Assembly (NCBI GenBank): GCA_016630955.3
Contig: CM049993.1
Coordinates: 744,001-808,000 of the forward strand
Direction of reading: 5' to 3'
From: Didymella arachidicola
Lineage: Eukaryota; Ascomycota; Dothideomycetes; Pleosporales; Didymellaceae
DNA: 64,000 nucleotides
The notes below the pieces were generated by a model, which saw nothing but the letters and a program-made list of their open reading frames with translations, was not told the origin of the DNA and searched no databases. Shown here in pieces: positions 1 through 11,098 of this stretch. How positions within the stretch are numbered: the first letter of the stretch is position 1; every line of letters starts with the position of its first letter. The position numbers were made by a program, and so were the translations under genes.

Positions 1-225
1 CTGTTTCAACGCGCGCCAGCCCGCATCCGGGAAGGCCTCTGCGCACCATCGTCATCATATCCCGCAAGTACCCACAAGCTGATCGAGCTTTCTACAATTG
101 CGGGAGGACAATCAACGTCTTTATCAGCGTTTTTGCCATGCTTTTGTAGATCTGGCGCGGCAACTCCATTCCTCGAAGCTTCACCTTTGCTTATGCAATT
201 GCACCCGAGAGCTCAAACTATCAAC
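1..225. other. Upstream flank of the transporter gene
   Basis: Leader and promoter side of the sugar transporter gene. Short open frames here are not conserved-looking. I see no gene and no clear TATA element. Confidence 0.5.
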
Positions 226-1965
226 ATGTCTTTCATCGCGGACCATGTGCGCTCTGCGTGGCACGACAAGCAGACGCACGTCGTTATGTTCTCTGCGACG
301 GCAATTGCGCTGTATGGATATGATCAGGTCTTTATAGCTTCGGTCTATCGTGAATGTTGCAACGCTGAACAATTCAGGGTATGATGTCACTCATCAACAC
401 AAACGAAGATTACCTGTCTACCATGGGCATTAAAGAAGAGTCACCTGTTGTCGGTGTTATAGTTGCTGTGTACTATCTCGGAACTGCTGTGGGAGCTGTC
501 TTCTTCTCCTGGTTGGCGGACAAACTCGGACGCAAGAAGAGCATTTTCTTCAGCTTGGCTTCAGCCAGTCTGGGCAATCTGGTCATGTTCGTTGCTGGCT
601 TTAAGTTCCAGCAGCTAGCCTTGTGGGTCATGTTTGCAGGCAGGATCATCATGGGTCTTGGAGTTGGCGGCATTGACGCTGTAATCCCGACATACTCGTC
701 TGAGCTGTCTTCCGACGATGCCAGGGGTAAGGCACTCGCGCAAGAGTTCCAGTCAAACATCTTCGGCTTAGTCATGGCATTTGGTATCAACCTGGGTGTT
801 ACTGTTGCTCTTGGTACAGCAAACCAGTGGGCCTGGAGGATTCCCATCATCGTGATGCAGGTGTATCCTGTTGCGCTCATGGCACTGGTGGAGACCCTCC
901 CCGAATCTCCACGCTGGTTCATCTTCAATGATAAGCAGGATGAGGCTAAGAAGGCCCTGGAGCAGATATATGGCGATGAGGGCAAACAACAGTTTGATGA
1001 GCTTATTGAGGCGCACGAGCAGGAATCGAGCGACAGCGTGGGCTACTTCGACATGCTGAATCCCAAACATCCACAGTTCCACCCGACGATGGTCACAATC
1101 ATGGGTCAGGTCAATCAAGCACTCACTGGATACGGAGCTGTCTCTGTGTACGGTCCACAGATCTTCCAAGTAAGCACCTCCATTCACAAATGGGAGCTGA
1201 CCATGACTGACCACATCGCAGCTTCTTGGCTTTGACACTCGTACTTCCGAGTATATCACGCTTGGAAACTATACCTCGTACTTCTTCCTGATGACGCTCG
1301 CCTGGCTTCTAATCGACGCGCTCGGCCGCCGCAAGTTGCTCATTCAAGGCTCTATGCTGCTTGCAGTCTCTTTCCTTATCCTGACTGTGTTCGGCGGTCT
1401 TTCAGAGAACTCATCAAAGATCGACATCCCAGTCATCGTGCCCGGTATCCTTGGCTCCCTCACGCTATTCGTCGCGACGGGTAAGGGCAAAATTCAGCTT
1501 CTTGAGACAATCGTTAATCTGGATATAGGTGCTTTCGGTGTCGGCTGGCTGGCGACCGTCTGGTTGATCCCGACCGAAATCTTCCCCACGACAGCAAGAG
1601 CCAAGGGCACTGCCATATCCGTCATCGTCTGGGGCATTGCCAACTTCGGTATTACCTTCTTGACGCCTGTCATGTTCAACAATTTGTCCTACCTCATTTT
1701 CCTGGTATTTGCTGGAACGAATGCCTTCGCCGGTGTGTGGACTTATCTGTATCTTCCTGAGACTGGTGGCAGAAGCTTTGATGACAACCAGGAGTTCTTC
1801 AAACAAGCAGGTGAAGCGAAGACGTGGCGCGTTCACAAGGTTGCGAAGGGCGAATGGTCGAAGATGCTTTATCCAGATCCTGAGAGCGATGGTGACCGTG
1901 TCATTGATGCCGAAAGGGTGCCTCTTCTGAGGAGGATACAGGATCAAGTCCCAAGTGCTGAGTAG
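226..1965 (+). CDS. MFS sugar transporter, 4 exons, 529 aa
   Basis: Membrane protein of the major facilitator superfamily, sugar porter family, expected to move a hexose or related sugar across the plasma membrane by proton symport. Exons: 226-327, 378-1169, 1222-1480, 1529-1965; the three introns (50, 52 and 48 nt) all have GT...AG ends and restore one frame. Family signatures visible: the first helix ending YGYDQG, the loop ADKLGRKKS after helix 2, GRIIMGLGVGG in helix 4, PESPRWF after helix 6, LGRRKL after helix 8, and PETGGRSF after helix 12. The start is placed at the first Met before helix 1, giving the usual family length of about 530. The substrate cannot be told from sequence. No neighbouring pathway genes suggest one. 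Confidence 0.92.
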
Positions 1966-2702
1966 AGACTCAAAGTTTCTTAGGCAATAGATTGCATACA
2001 TTTTGGCCAAAAAATCAGATGGCGTTCGAGAAGGCTAGAGTAGACTGTTGCAGCTGCGCCAACGCTGGTGCCTACGCCAACTGGTAACTTTCTTTGCGCT
2101 GATTTCGGGGCTCGGCTTCGCTTTCGGACTTCTGCTCGGCCATTAGCGCATCTCCGTTGCATAACGATAACAGCGTGCATTTACACAGTACATCACAGAC
2201 TCCGCCAGGCAACAGCGTCACACTTCGAGATACTCTATCACCGAACCCGAAATTTCCACCAGGATGCAGCGGATACCGCGGCTCCTCCCACGCAGAGCCC
2301 ACAACTGATCTTCTGCAGGTCACGCATGCCCCTGCATCGGCGTTTGTCATGCCCCCACCTCCGATCCTACCTGTATTGCATACATGCGACTACTCCCGTT
2401 TCATATTAGCCTTTGGATGGGCTTATGCTGTGTTTGAGAAACGTTGGGGGGTATAAAGTGGCTAGACATTGCTCGCGAGATGTTGTGGCTGCATAGGCAC
2501 TTATGTTTGTTTGAGACTTTGTGTAAGCCGCCCAGTCTAGCTAGTTCATCCATCACATCGACCAACGACAGCGCGAGGATTTCTGCTTACTGTCGCACGC
2601 GCAAAGGCGACATTTATACTGCATAGCAACCCGGTTTCGCGCGTTCAGGAGAAGGCAAGGACAGATCTTTCATCATACAAGTCTAGACTTTACGCTTTCA
2701 AA
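1966..2702. promoter_or_regulatory. Intergenic region with TATA element
   Basis: Region between the transporter stop and the possible small gene. It contains a clean TATAAA at 2452-2457 on the plus strand, about 250 nt before the ATG at 2703. Frames here look random and I see no other gene. Confidence 0.35.
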
Positions 2703-2968
2703 ATGTCGACAATACGCTTGACAGTTCATGATTTGCTCCGCATCACCTACACATACGAGGGTCAAGCTCTGGAGCAAGCAGCACGAATTCGGCGAGACTC
2801 AGTATGTTCGGTAAGTCAAATGCGTATGCTCCTTACCGAAGCCTCATGTTAATACATGCCTAGACACCGGAATCGTGTTCACACATGTCGCCACCCTCAC
2901 CTTCCGGAAAGTCCAGCGGGCTTGAAACAGATTTCACGCCACGCTTCTGCCGCAAGAATAGTCAATGA
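2703..2968 (+). CDS. Possible small two-exon protein, 70 aa
   Basis: Not recognised. An ATG at 2703 opens 36 codons that end exactly at a strong donor (GTAAGT at 2811). After a 53-nt intron ending in CCTAG at 2863, the same frame continues for 34 codons to TGA at 2966-2968. A TATAAA lies about 250 nt upstream. The product would be basic in its first half and Ser/Pro/Cys-containing in its second, with no signal peptide or membrane segment. The evidence is only the good splice pair, the open frame and the TATA box. It may be a chance structure. Confidence 0.35.
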
Positions 2969-3532
2969 AGGACGGTATTTGCGATTAGCAATCCAACTGT
3001 CCTACGACCCGAGATGCACAGCGGGTTTGGATTGTATGATGCAACAGTAACAACGCCTAAACTTGGGTAACGCCTTCCTTCCACATAATGGAAGTCAAAT
3101 TCCACGAAACCCATCTCCAGCAGTATCAGCCTCACTGTGAACCAATCTGGACCCACACACACCTACAACGCTCATGATCATTGCATTTGCTCAGCACGGA
3201 TGAACCGATCGAGTGCGGAAGCTATTGGCAGAGACGAGCGGGCACGGTCGAAGATCATATGCGGAAGTGAAGCGACTCAAATTGGGTAGAGCGGTATTTC
3301 ACTGCAAAGTTTGTAGGCCTCTACGCACAATTATGTAGAGCGACACGGGTCGTTTTATTGGGTTTGAATGCACACTATAGATGGATAAGTCTTTTCTGGA
3401 ATATATTCCACGTATTGACATGCCATCAGCTACGGTGACATGTGCGAAGGCATCGTTAGACAGGCTCTCAACCAATATGAGTCAGAAGTAGTCAAACAAG
3501 CTGCCCTGCCAGGCACTTAATCCTCTCAATCA
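2969..3532. other. Intergenic, 3' side of the RING gene
   Basis: No gene seen. Short random frames only, between the possible small gene and the convergent end of the VWA/RING gene. Confidence 0.5.
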
Positions 3533-6500
3533 CTAGTAACCATCATCAGAGTCGTAGCGAAGTCCGTCTCCATCTTCACACATTCCTCCATGTACCTTAC
3601 TCATATGACCATACACCTCGCGAGCGCCAGAGCCCTTCTCGCCACAAGCCCAACACCAATGCGCACCACATGGACAAGTCATATGATCACACCCGTATGT
3701 CTTCTGCGTTGGGACTCTGCACTTTGGGCACTCTTTCACGGGGTCCTCCAGCCTCTTTCGATCAGCCTCTGCAATGTGAAGCTGCCGCTCTGCAGTCACT
3801 CTCCTCGCCTCGTCAAGCTGTGCTGTGCGCTCTAATTCGCGCCGCGCCAGCTCCTCAGCCAAGCGCACACGCTCGAAAGCGAGATCGTCACAGTCTTCAA
3901 ATCTCCACCGCTCCAGATCTTCTGGGGCTCCTCTCGCACACCCTCGTTGCATCAAGCTTTGGGCTTTGTTGCACTCCCTGCACCATGCATGGATCCAGGA
4001 ACCTCTTTCTTCGTAGGCGTTTTTCAGATTGCCCACAGCATGTATACCCTTCCCGTACGCTGCTAGAGTACGTTCCGCGGGTGGACGGCGACAAAATGGA
4101 CAGAAGAGGGCAGCAGTGTTTATGATTGTCCTGGGGACATTTAGGCCATACCAGTCAGTGAGACAGCTTTCGCATATGAGCTGATAACATCCGCGCTGAC
4201 GACATGCTGGCAGTAGACGAGCCTTTGCAAACGTGCTGAAGCACAGACTGCAATACAAACGTTCAGATGTACGGCGTTGTATCCAAGATCGCAAAGCCGC
4301 GGTCAGCGCACCCAAATTCTGGATCCGCTTACCTTTCAGAGTGAGTGTCGTTGCCGCGTTGAGGTCTGGAAGAACCCAAACATTCTCAAGGAATGAGTCG
4401 ACACCAGTCGCAGTGATGGTCTCGAATATAGTTTGCTTGAAGGGCACCTCAACAGCGCCATTCTTATTCTGCAGCAGCCAGTCTGGTCCGTTTTCCTTGC
4501 AAAGCTCCTCCGCGTTGGTCTCTACACTCACAACAGTCTCGACCCCGTTGAGACAGGCCGAGCAGCTGAACGTCCCTACCGCCATATATCGCCACTCATT
4601 GGGCCAGATGACTTTGGTAAGGCATTTGACACACTCCCTGGTTGGTGCTAGGTCACTGCTACGCTTTTCCGGCGACTGACCGGTCTGCGCGCGACAATAC
4701 CAACATTTTGGCCGAACATTTAGATCAGCGGTGTTGTAACATACGTACTGCGCGCGGCAAATCTGAATGCTACACTCCACCCAAGCGATCCTGGTTGCTG
4801 CAGTATCTTGTAAACTGACGTTGGCGGCGAGCGCCCTGTTTTTGTGCTCGTTAGAACCATATATGTTACGACACAAAGGCCACACCTGCCACCAGACTGC
4901 TCAGCCATGATGGTGATGGACCGAGGGAGCTTTCAGCTACGACACACAACAGTAGGACCAACAGCTACCTGTGTCTTTGATGGAGTCCAGCCAACTTCGG
5001 CCGTGAGTGTCGTCAGCAGGTTTGTATCTGCATGGTAGTAGGTGACGAGGCGACTAAACAGCTCACGATTCGCACTGAGCAAGAGCCCTTCCCTGTTGGC
5101 CGCGGGCTTGTCCAGATTGGTCTGCTTTCGATATTCGGCGTCCGAATCAAGCAGTAGGCCCAGGCAGCTCGAGTTCCAAGTCTCAGGCACTGGCACTTCA
5201 AGGTTGTTCCACTTGTCGCGCCAAAACATCATCGCGGCACAGGCGGTGTTGAAAAGTGGCTTGAGCCCAATCCTAATAGCCAATACTGCAAGTACCGCTG
5301 CTGGGCGAGTGGCTAGCATGGTGCCTGGAAGCACAACGTGCAGAAGAATCTTCCAGAACTTTCAACCGTATTCCTGAGATGATAGTATGACAGGAATACG
5401 AGGAACTTGTGCACAGGATGTCGCCGCAATATGAGCGGGAAGATCCGCCGCCGATTCGACGTAGGTGATCCTGGTCAGCACTTTTCCAAGCCTTTTTAGG
5501 ATGCGACCATCGCAAGAACGACCAATTTCAAGAAGCTTGTTCCGGCGGAAAGCAGAGAGAGGCGGGTCTGGGTTGTCTCCGACATCGTCATCGATCTTCA
5601 CGCCCCGGGCCTGGGCAGGGGCGAAGTCGATGGTGGGATCTAGGTAGACGCAAGGGAAACGTTGATGATCAGGCACCTTCTCCACAGTATCTAGAATCTC
5701 ACGGCCGTAGTCGTAAGACTCCTCAAGCCAGTTCTTCATGCGTGCTTTCTCGCTGGCGTCCGCGATCCTATCCACGTGAAGGCTGAATGCCGTAATGAGC
5801 TTGTCACACGCGGGATTTTCGCGGTCGTTGCAAACGGCTCGCCATAGAACCCCAAAGACAGTGTTCAGAGACATGGAAGTCACATCAGATTTGATAATGT
5901 CGCTCAACTGCTCGACTACCATGGTATTGTAAGCAGCATCTTGAGCATAGCGTTTCGCCAAGTCCATCGTAGGAGTCCGTCTCTTCGTCACATACTTTTC
6001 CAGCACGCGCGATGTTATGGCAACTTTGGCAAGATTGTTGTCGAGTAGTAAGATCAGCTCCTGTCGCTGCTTGGCCCGAAACATGTCTGGATTAATGAAG
6101 CCGTCCTTGCCGGTTGGTGTCTTCTCCGTTGCCCAGAAATATGAGTTCGCAACTTCGTCTCGTTCGTCCTTAATGAGATTGATGGTTTTGCCGTTCTTGT
6201 ATCGTACGAGTTGTGCTGCCATAGTGTTCTCGGCACCTTCTTTGCGAACTCCCATCCAAGCCAGCAGCACATCAATCGTCACTTGTGCAATGGAATGTGG
6301 CGCCGCACTCGTCAATGTGAAGCAAGCTCCACGTGTGATCGTACTGAGGTAGGTGTAATAGCCACCATCGATCGGGCGATTTCCAAGCATCTCGTCGAGG
6401 AAACAGAAGACATGCGCCTTCTTCTCTCCTTCGTGAAGGAATCTGCAAGCCGACACCCAGTCGATGAACTTGTAGCCAGTGCCATCAAATAACATGGGGC

Positions 6501-6984
6501 TTTTCAATGCTGCTTATTCAGCGTGGTAGTTGCTGCCTTGGCCACGGTCCGCTACCATCCAGCAGTGCGGAGGTGCGTCGGTGTAAAGAAGCACAATAGT
6601 TGTAGCGTTCTTACGCATCAATTGATGCGCATGAGCCAGACCAGTCTTGCAGGCTTCTGGGTAGTCGCCACCGCCGATGGGCTTCAGGTTCGCGGCCATG
6701 TAGATCAGTGTTTGCGCGGTCGCAGATGCCTCATTGTCATGTCTTGAACCTCCCTCGGTTCCATACCATCCGCTCCACTCGAGCATGCCATTCTTCGTGC
6801 GCCATGCCTCAGAATAGCCTCGGTATGCGAGAAGGCCAATGCGGGAGAAGCCATTCGTCAGGTTCGATACGGCGATAACTTTCGGTAAAGATGATTGTAG
6901 CGCTTCGAGGTAATTGAGCATTGAGTAGGTCGAATCGACCATGATCAGGAGGTCGTAGACCTCGTCATCTAATGGAGATGTCAT
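3533..6984 (-). pseudogene. VWA / RING / RING2-like protein gene, interrupted
   Basis: Reads as one roughly 1100-residue fungal protein with an N-terminal von Willebrand A domain (residues 10-150, MIDAS-like DSTYS, later TDAPPH), a long helical middle, a RING-type finger (CSLC...CPFC, around 4000-4260) and a C-terminal RING2/IBR-like finger (CPKC...GCDHMTC..C..HWCWACG, around 3600-3720). Such proteins are annotated as von Willebrand RING finger proteins; a role in ubiquitin transfer is inferred. The frame from 6984 to about 4914 is kept but broken by TAA at 6514-6516, TGA at 5362-5364 and TGA at 4933-4935. The last falls where a CxxC zinc ribbon (CRS then stop) expects Cys, and a frame change follows near 4836-4885. 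Alternatives are mini-introns of 36, 42 and 39 nt, or a separate 441-aa gene starting at 4908 with a 50-nt intron (4836-4885; branch CTAAC, acceptor ACAG). The C-terminal 440 codons are intact, so part may be expressed. Confidence 0.7.
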
Positions 6985-7871
6985 GCTTGATGGTGGACCA
7001 GACTATCCATGGGAGGCTCTGCTTAAATAAAAAGCCCGTGTCAAAGCTCGCATCGTATTGGCAAGCTGACGCCGTCCTTCAGGTCCGTATACGTGACGCG
7101 ATGGGCGCTAGGAGTCAGAGCTGTCAGGCAGCCCAGCTGTCAAGGAACCCGCTAGCACCACTGGTCCCTGCCTCCACCCATCAAAACATGTCAAAATTAT
7201 TGTCGCTTTGCATGCAGTAGCTTTATTCACTCCTCGTGGGTCTTTCTTCGAGCTTCGTCTCGATCCTGCAGCACCTAATCACGAGTCGTTCGTGAGTGCA
7301 TAGGTGGGACATCAAAGGCAATCTCGGGCGTAACTGAGGAACTATCAGCGTATTTCAGCGGAATATTAGAAGGATGCATTACACTGAGGTGTTTTGGAAT
7401 GCCGGAACAAACTCCGGACCCATGACCAAGCAAGACGTAAAAGGAAACCCAAGACCACAACACAGACACCAATAAGGGTGAGAGCAGCCTCTTTCGATTA
7501 GGCCTCTGTCATTGCATAGTCTTTTCAGCTGTGCTGCGACTCGTTCGAGAGGCGGGGCAGCAGAAATGTCGATACATGCACCGCGAATAAGCAAAGGAAG
7601 CGAAGTAAATAGATCATGGATCTGCAGATCTACAGCTGCGCTGCAGTCAGCACATGGACGGACGAGGCTTGTATCTCTGTGAGGTACCCGGGAAGGTACA
7701 CGAATTGTACAGACGACCGCTTGCAGGCGGAGCAACAGCGACTGTTTGAAAGACCGGGGCGGATAATGCAACCCAAAATTGGCGGTGTATGAAAGCCCGT
7801 TCGTTTGACCCATGATACTAGCCCAAACACATTGTAACCAAGCGTCTGCCCTCAACCCACTCTGACTGACC
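6985..7871. other. Intergenic region
   Basis: Divided between the promoter of the VWA/RING gene (an AT-rich TATTTAA-like patch near 7023-7030, read on the minus strand) and the 3' flank of the secreted-protein gene. A 175-codon minus frame overlaps the end of the next gene but has no recognisable features. No further gene is supported. Confidence 0.45.
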
Positions 7872-8477
7872 TTAACAGGTACCAGTCTCCTCGCAGCTGC
7901 CAACACTTTCAGTCAACTCCTGCTTCACATCAATCGGCAGCACGTCGTTAGCAGGCTGCCATGAGCAAGCTCCACTGCCACCACACTGCTGTCTCCAGAC
8001 ACCGTCGCCAACCGCAAACACATGCTCTCCCTCGTATACTCGCACAAATCTCTGCCCGTAAGGACTGACCTCCCTCGTCTCTTTGATAGTAAACGCAAAG
8101 TCCCTTTGCGACGTGCCAGACAGCGTCACAGTGAAATTACCGTACGAGCTAGGCCTCACAGCGGTACGAGTGCAAACAGTCTCAACTCCATCAGGGAAAT
8201 TGTCTGATGCAGAGCCTTCCCAGGTCCAACTGCAGGTAGCCTCAATAGAAGGAAAGACAACTGTGCCGGTGGGACCCTGACGGAGGGGGATTGTGTTGGG
8301 GTCCTTGATGGTGATGGAAATCCCGCTTGTCGTCCCACTGCCAGGGCGCCCAGATGGGCTGTTTGCGGAAGCCGCTGTGATTTGCAAGGGCGCAAGCGCG
8401 GTGGTGTTATCCTGGCGAGAGACAAGGGAAGGGGCGGCGGAGGCGATGCCTGCGAGAAGCAATGTGGAAATAAGCAT
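7872..8477 (-). CDS. Small secreted cysteine-containing protein, 201 aa
   Basis: Not assigned to a known family. Single exon. The start at 8477 is preferred over an in-frame Met five codons upstream because the decayed paralogue at 9163-9671 begins at the equivalent Met. Residues 1-15 form a signal peptide (hydrophobic LLLAGIASA), followed by a short propeptide ending in LVSR/Q, a possible Kex2-type site. The mature part has six Cys, several Asn-X-Thr sites and beta-rich sequence (SITIKDPNTI, FTVTLSG, DFAFTIKET), and ends with two Cys near the C terminus. Secretion, size and cysteine content fit an extracellular or effector-like protein, but no function can be claimed. A TATA element sits at 8609-8614. 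Confidence 0.75.
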   Translation of the reverse strand: MLISTLLLAGIASAAPSLVSRQDNTTALAPLQITAASANSPSGRPGSGTTSGISITIKDPNTIPLRQGPTGTVVFPSIEATCSWTWEGSASDNFPDGVETVCTRTAVRPSSYGNFTVTLSGTSQRDFAFTIKETREVSPYGQRFVRVYEGEHVFAVGDGVWRQQCGGSGACSWQPANDVLPIDVKQELTESVGSCEETGTC

Positions 8478-8608
8478 CTTAGCTTTCCTCAAATTGCTGA
8501 ACTGAAACGTAAAGGAAGCTGATCTTTGTTGTCGGAGAACAAGGTTGGGACGAGAGCTAATGAGATCTACTCCTGTTAACAGCGGGAGAAGGCGGCCACC
8601 AGTTTTGA

Positions 8609-8614
8609 TTTATA
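8609..8614 (-). promoter_or_regulatory. TATA box of the secreted-protein gene
   Basis: TATAAA read on the minus strand, about 130 nt upstream of the ATG at 8477. The position suits transcription of the secreted-protein gene. Confidence 0.5.
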
Positions 8615-9162
8615 TGTCTTCGAACATCGGGCGTGCATTTCTATGTATAGACTGTCAGGTATTCCTACATGGAGCACCAATACGAGTCGCGCATGGAAAT
8701 GTGGGGGGATCCACACTTAATCATGTGCTTTGGGGGATGCTCGCTGCAAATCCGAGACTGTTGCACCAACCGGAACGGCTGTCTGTGCCATAAGTACGCC
8801 TGAAGTCCACTTGATAATTATCGCCGAGACATATGGCTCTAGAAAAGGCAGACTGGGCTCGAATGAGCGTGAAGGATCTGCCAGAGACTGTCAGGCCGCC
8901 CATCGAGTGGCCATCTCCGCATGTTGCACACCGCTGTTGTCATATAGGTTTAACATGGAACGTGCGCGATCGTTATACAGAATCATATAATTTGCACATA
9001 CAGAAGTGTGTAGGCGATGGCGTGATTTCGAGAGTCAATGAATTTGGATGATAGTAGCGCACCTTTGCTCTGATAGTTGCAAGCATAACAAGAATGAAGA
9101 TATGTTCAACCAGCAGTATATTACCCCTTCCTCTTGTGTCGTCTGGACGAACATCTTCGAAC
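8615..9162. other. Intergenic spacer between tandem paralogues
   Basis: Separates the intact secreted-protein gene from its decayed paralogue. Only short random frames are present. I see no transposon ends or long repeats. Confidence 0.45.
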
Positions 9163-9671
9163 CTAGCAGTTTCCGATTGTAGCCTCCTTGCAACTTCCAG
9201 AGCTGCAATTCTGAGGTCCGTCATCGCACTCAAACGCCTGCTTGCCTTGAACGACTCGAATGTATTCCTGCTGGAAATTAGTGATTGCTCCGGACCCCTT
9301 GATGGCAACGCGAAGTCGTCCAAATAAGTGCCAGTGACCGTCATAGTGAAGCCGCCGTAGGTAGTTGTTTCCCAATGGTGCTACAGATAGTCTCACCAAT
9401 AGGTAAGGCCTTAGTGCTTAGCCAGGTGAACGCGGGAAGCTTCGGACGCAGGGAGTACAGCAAAACCTCGGGGAACGCGCTGGGATCTGATGGTATTGGG
9501 CTGTTTGATATGGACTTTGAGAGTGGTGTACGGGTCGCTGTTAGGACGCCCGCCTCTGGCTGCGGACAAGGCACTCATTTCTCAGGGAGCGTACTCGGTG
9601 GTCACTTGACGAGAGGTGAGGGTGGGAACGGCAGAGGCAAAGCCTGCGAGAAGCATGTTGGAGAATAGCAT
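9163..9671 (-). pseudogene. Decayed tandem paralogue of the secreted-protein gene
   Basis: Same orientation as the intact gene 0.7 kb away and clearly related to it. The leader is conserved (LLAGFASAVPTLTSRQ against LLAGIASAAPSLVSRQ), followed by matching blocks: KQPNTI against KDPNTI, ETICST against ETVCTR, YGGFTMTVTGT against YGNFTVTLSG, and a terminal SGSC...C. Coding is broken by TGA about 29 codons after the ATG at 9671, a frame change before the ETIC block, a one-base shift just before the YGG block (near 9357), and another after DDF (near 9310). The last frame then runs to TAG at 9163. The lesions are scattered, so this is a dead copy and not a spliced gene. Confidence 0.75.
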
Positions 9672-11098
9672 CTTGTGATGCGTTCAAATATATCATGAAC
9701 GATGGATCATGCGGAAAATGCTCCTTAGATGCTGGGAGTGATGAGGCGAGAGCTGATAGTGGACATGTGAGACAAAGGTGCTACCCTGCTAAGCTGCATG
9801 TTCTCGAGGAACGACAGCTGAAAGCGAATTCTGAATGTAAGTCGCCAGATAGCCCTGCGATCACTCATGGAAACATGTGTGAATGCGGGGGACAACTACG
9901 CTCAATTGAACAGTACTTACACGTGCTCCTCATGTAAATGATGTAATATGTACGAGCAAGCGGATCATAATGGCGCAGAGCCACAGAGTGCGTTTTGGGC
10001 CTATTTTGAACGTCTCGCTTCTGCGTGCGTATGTACCTCTGCATGATTTACAACAAAAAAGTTGCTGAAGAAGCAGCGTGATACTTGATCGAGCTCCAGG
10101 CTACAAGCGGCTGAGTGCATTCGTGCGTGGAACACAAGTTCCAGTCGTATACGAACCTACAACCTGGCTGCCAAGGCTTGGAACGCCCCAGTTGTCAGAT
10201 GTGAGCAATTCAAGATGTAAACTCGCTTCGTGCAAGCCGTGATGCGAAATGGTCAGGAGTGCAGCCCATGTCATTCTCATGTCGAAGACCTGCACACGGT
10301 TCGCCCAGCCGCGTGCGCATTCAAGATTTTGGAGGTTACGGGAGATGGTACAGCAAATACTTATAGATACTCGAAATGTGCCACTCCAGATATTGCATCT
10401 TCCAGTGGCACGAGTCGCAAAGGATCGAATGCCGATATCTAGGCTTCAGCGTTGGTAAGGACGCAGACGAAGGGCCTTCAGCCAATGACTGTGCATTTCC
10501 AGCATTGGACGGAATCGAGGTCGACGGACTTACGTGGGAATGTGTATTACCTGCAAGGCCTCAAGATGGTGCTGCATCTGGATCTGGGTACAGAAGGTCC
10601 TGACGACAAGCTGGTCACGATCGAGCTAAGTCTGGAGTTAGCACTGGCCTATGCAGACCTCGAAGGACGTAGTAGCCTAAGAGTTTCACTGTGGCTTGAT
10701 AGGGTTCAAACGTGATCGTCCTCGAGCTGGCTGCAGCAGTCAAAATTCAAACGACCCGTTCGTCTCCGACAGGTGAACAAAATCAACATGCTGGGATAGG
10801 AGCGCGACTGGCATTGGCCGAATTAGATTGAGGCGAGCCACAGTAGCCGGAAATGCTCGCGTGCATTAGAGCCGCACATGCGTCTTTCTACCAATGGAAG
10901 AGCAACCACAACGCCAATTGCCGAATGAGATCAGACCAAAGTCTATACGGCTACCTCCGTAGCTTTTTTGACACACGCTGTGTGTTATTAAAGAACAGGT
11001 TGGGACTCAGAGGTCCGAATGGATGTGCTCCAAAGCTCCTCTCTCGGTGGCTGCGCGCAGGCTGGCGGCTGCTACGCCTGCAGACACCAAGGCTCTGT
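9672..11098. other. Intergenic region, 1.4 kb
   Basis: No supported gene. A plus-strand frame from ATG 10485 to TGA 10713 gives 76 residues with some amphipathic character, next to a splice-like GTAAGG...TTTCCAG pair, but no exon combination gives a convincing gene. No tRNA boxes or repeats seen. Confidence 0.4.

Noticed and set aside
6485..6560. An intron that would remove the TAA at 6514 in the VWA gene
   Set aside because: The only in-frame GT/AG pair gives 36 nt, below the sizes seen elsewhere in this window, and it would delete conserved-looking residues.
7379..7906. 175-codon minus-strand ORF
   Set aside because: Overlaps the end of the secreted-protein gene, has no signal, domain or splice support, and reads like random translation.
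10485..10715. 76-codon plus-strand ORF with amphipathic look
   Set aside because: The nearby GTAAGG...TTTCCAG intron cannot be joined in phase to any upstream exon, and there is no recognisable family.
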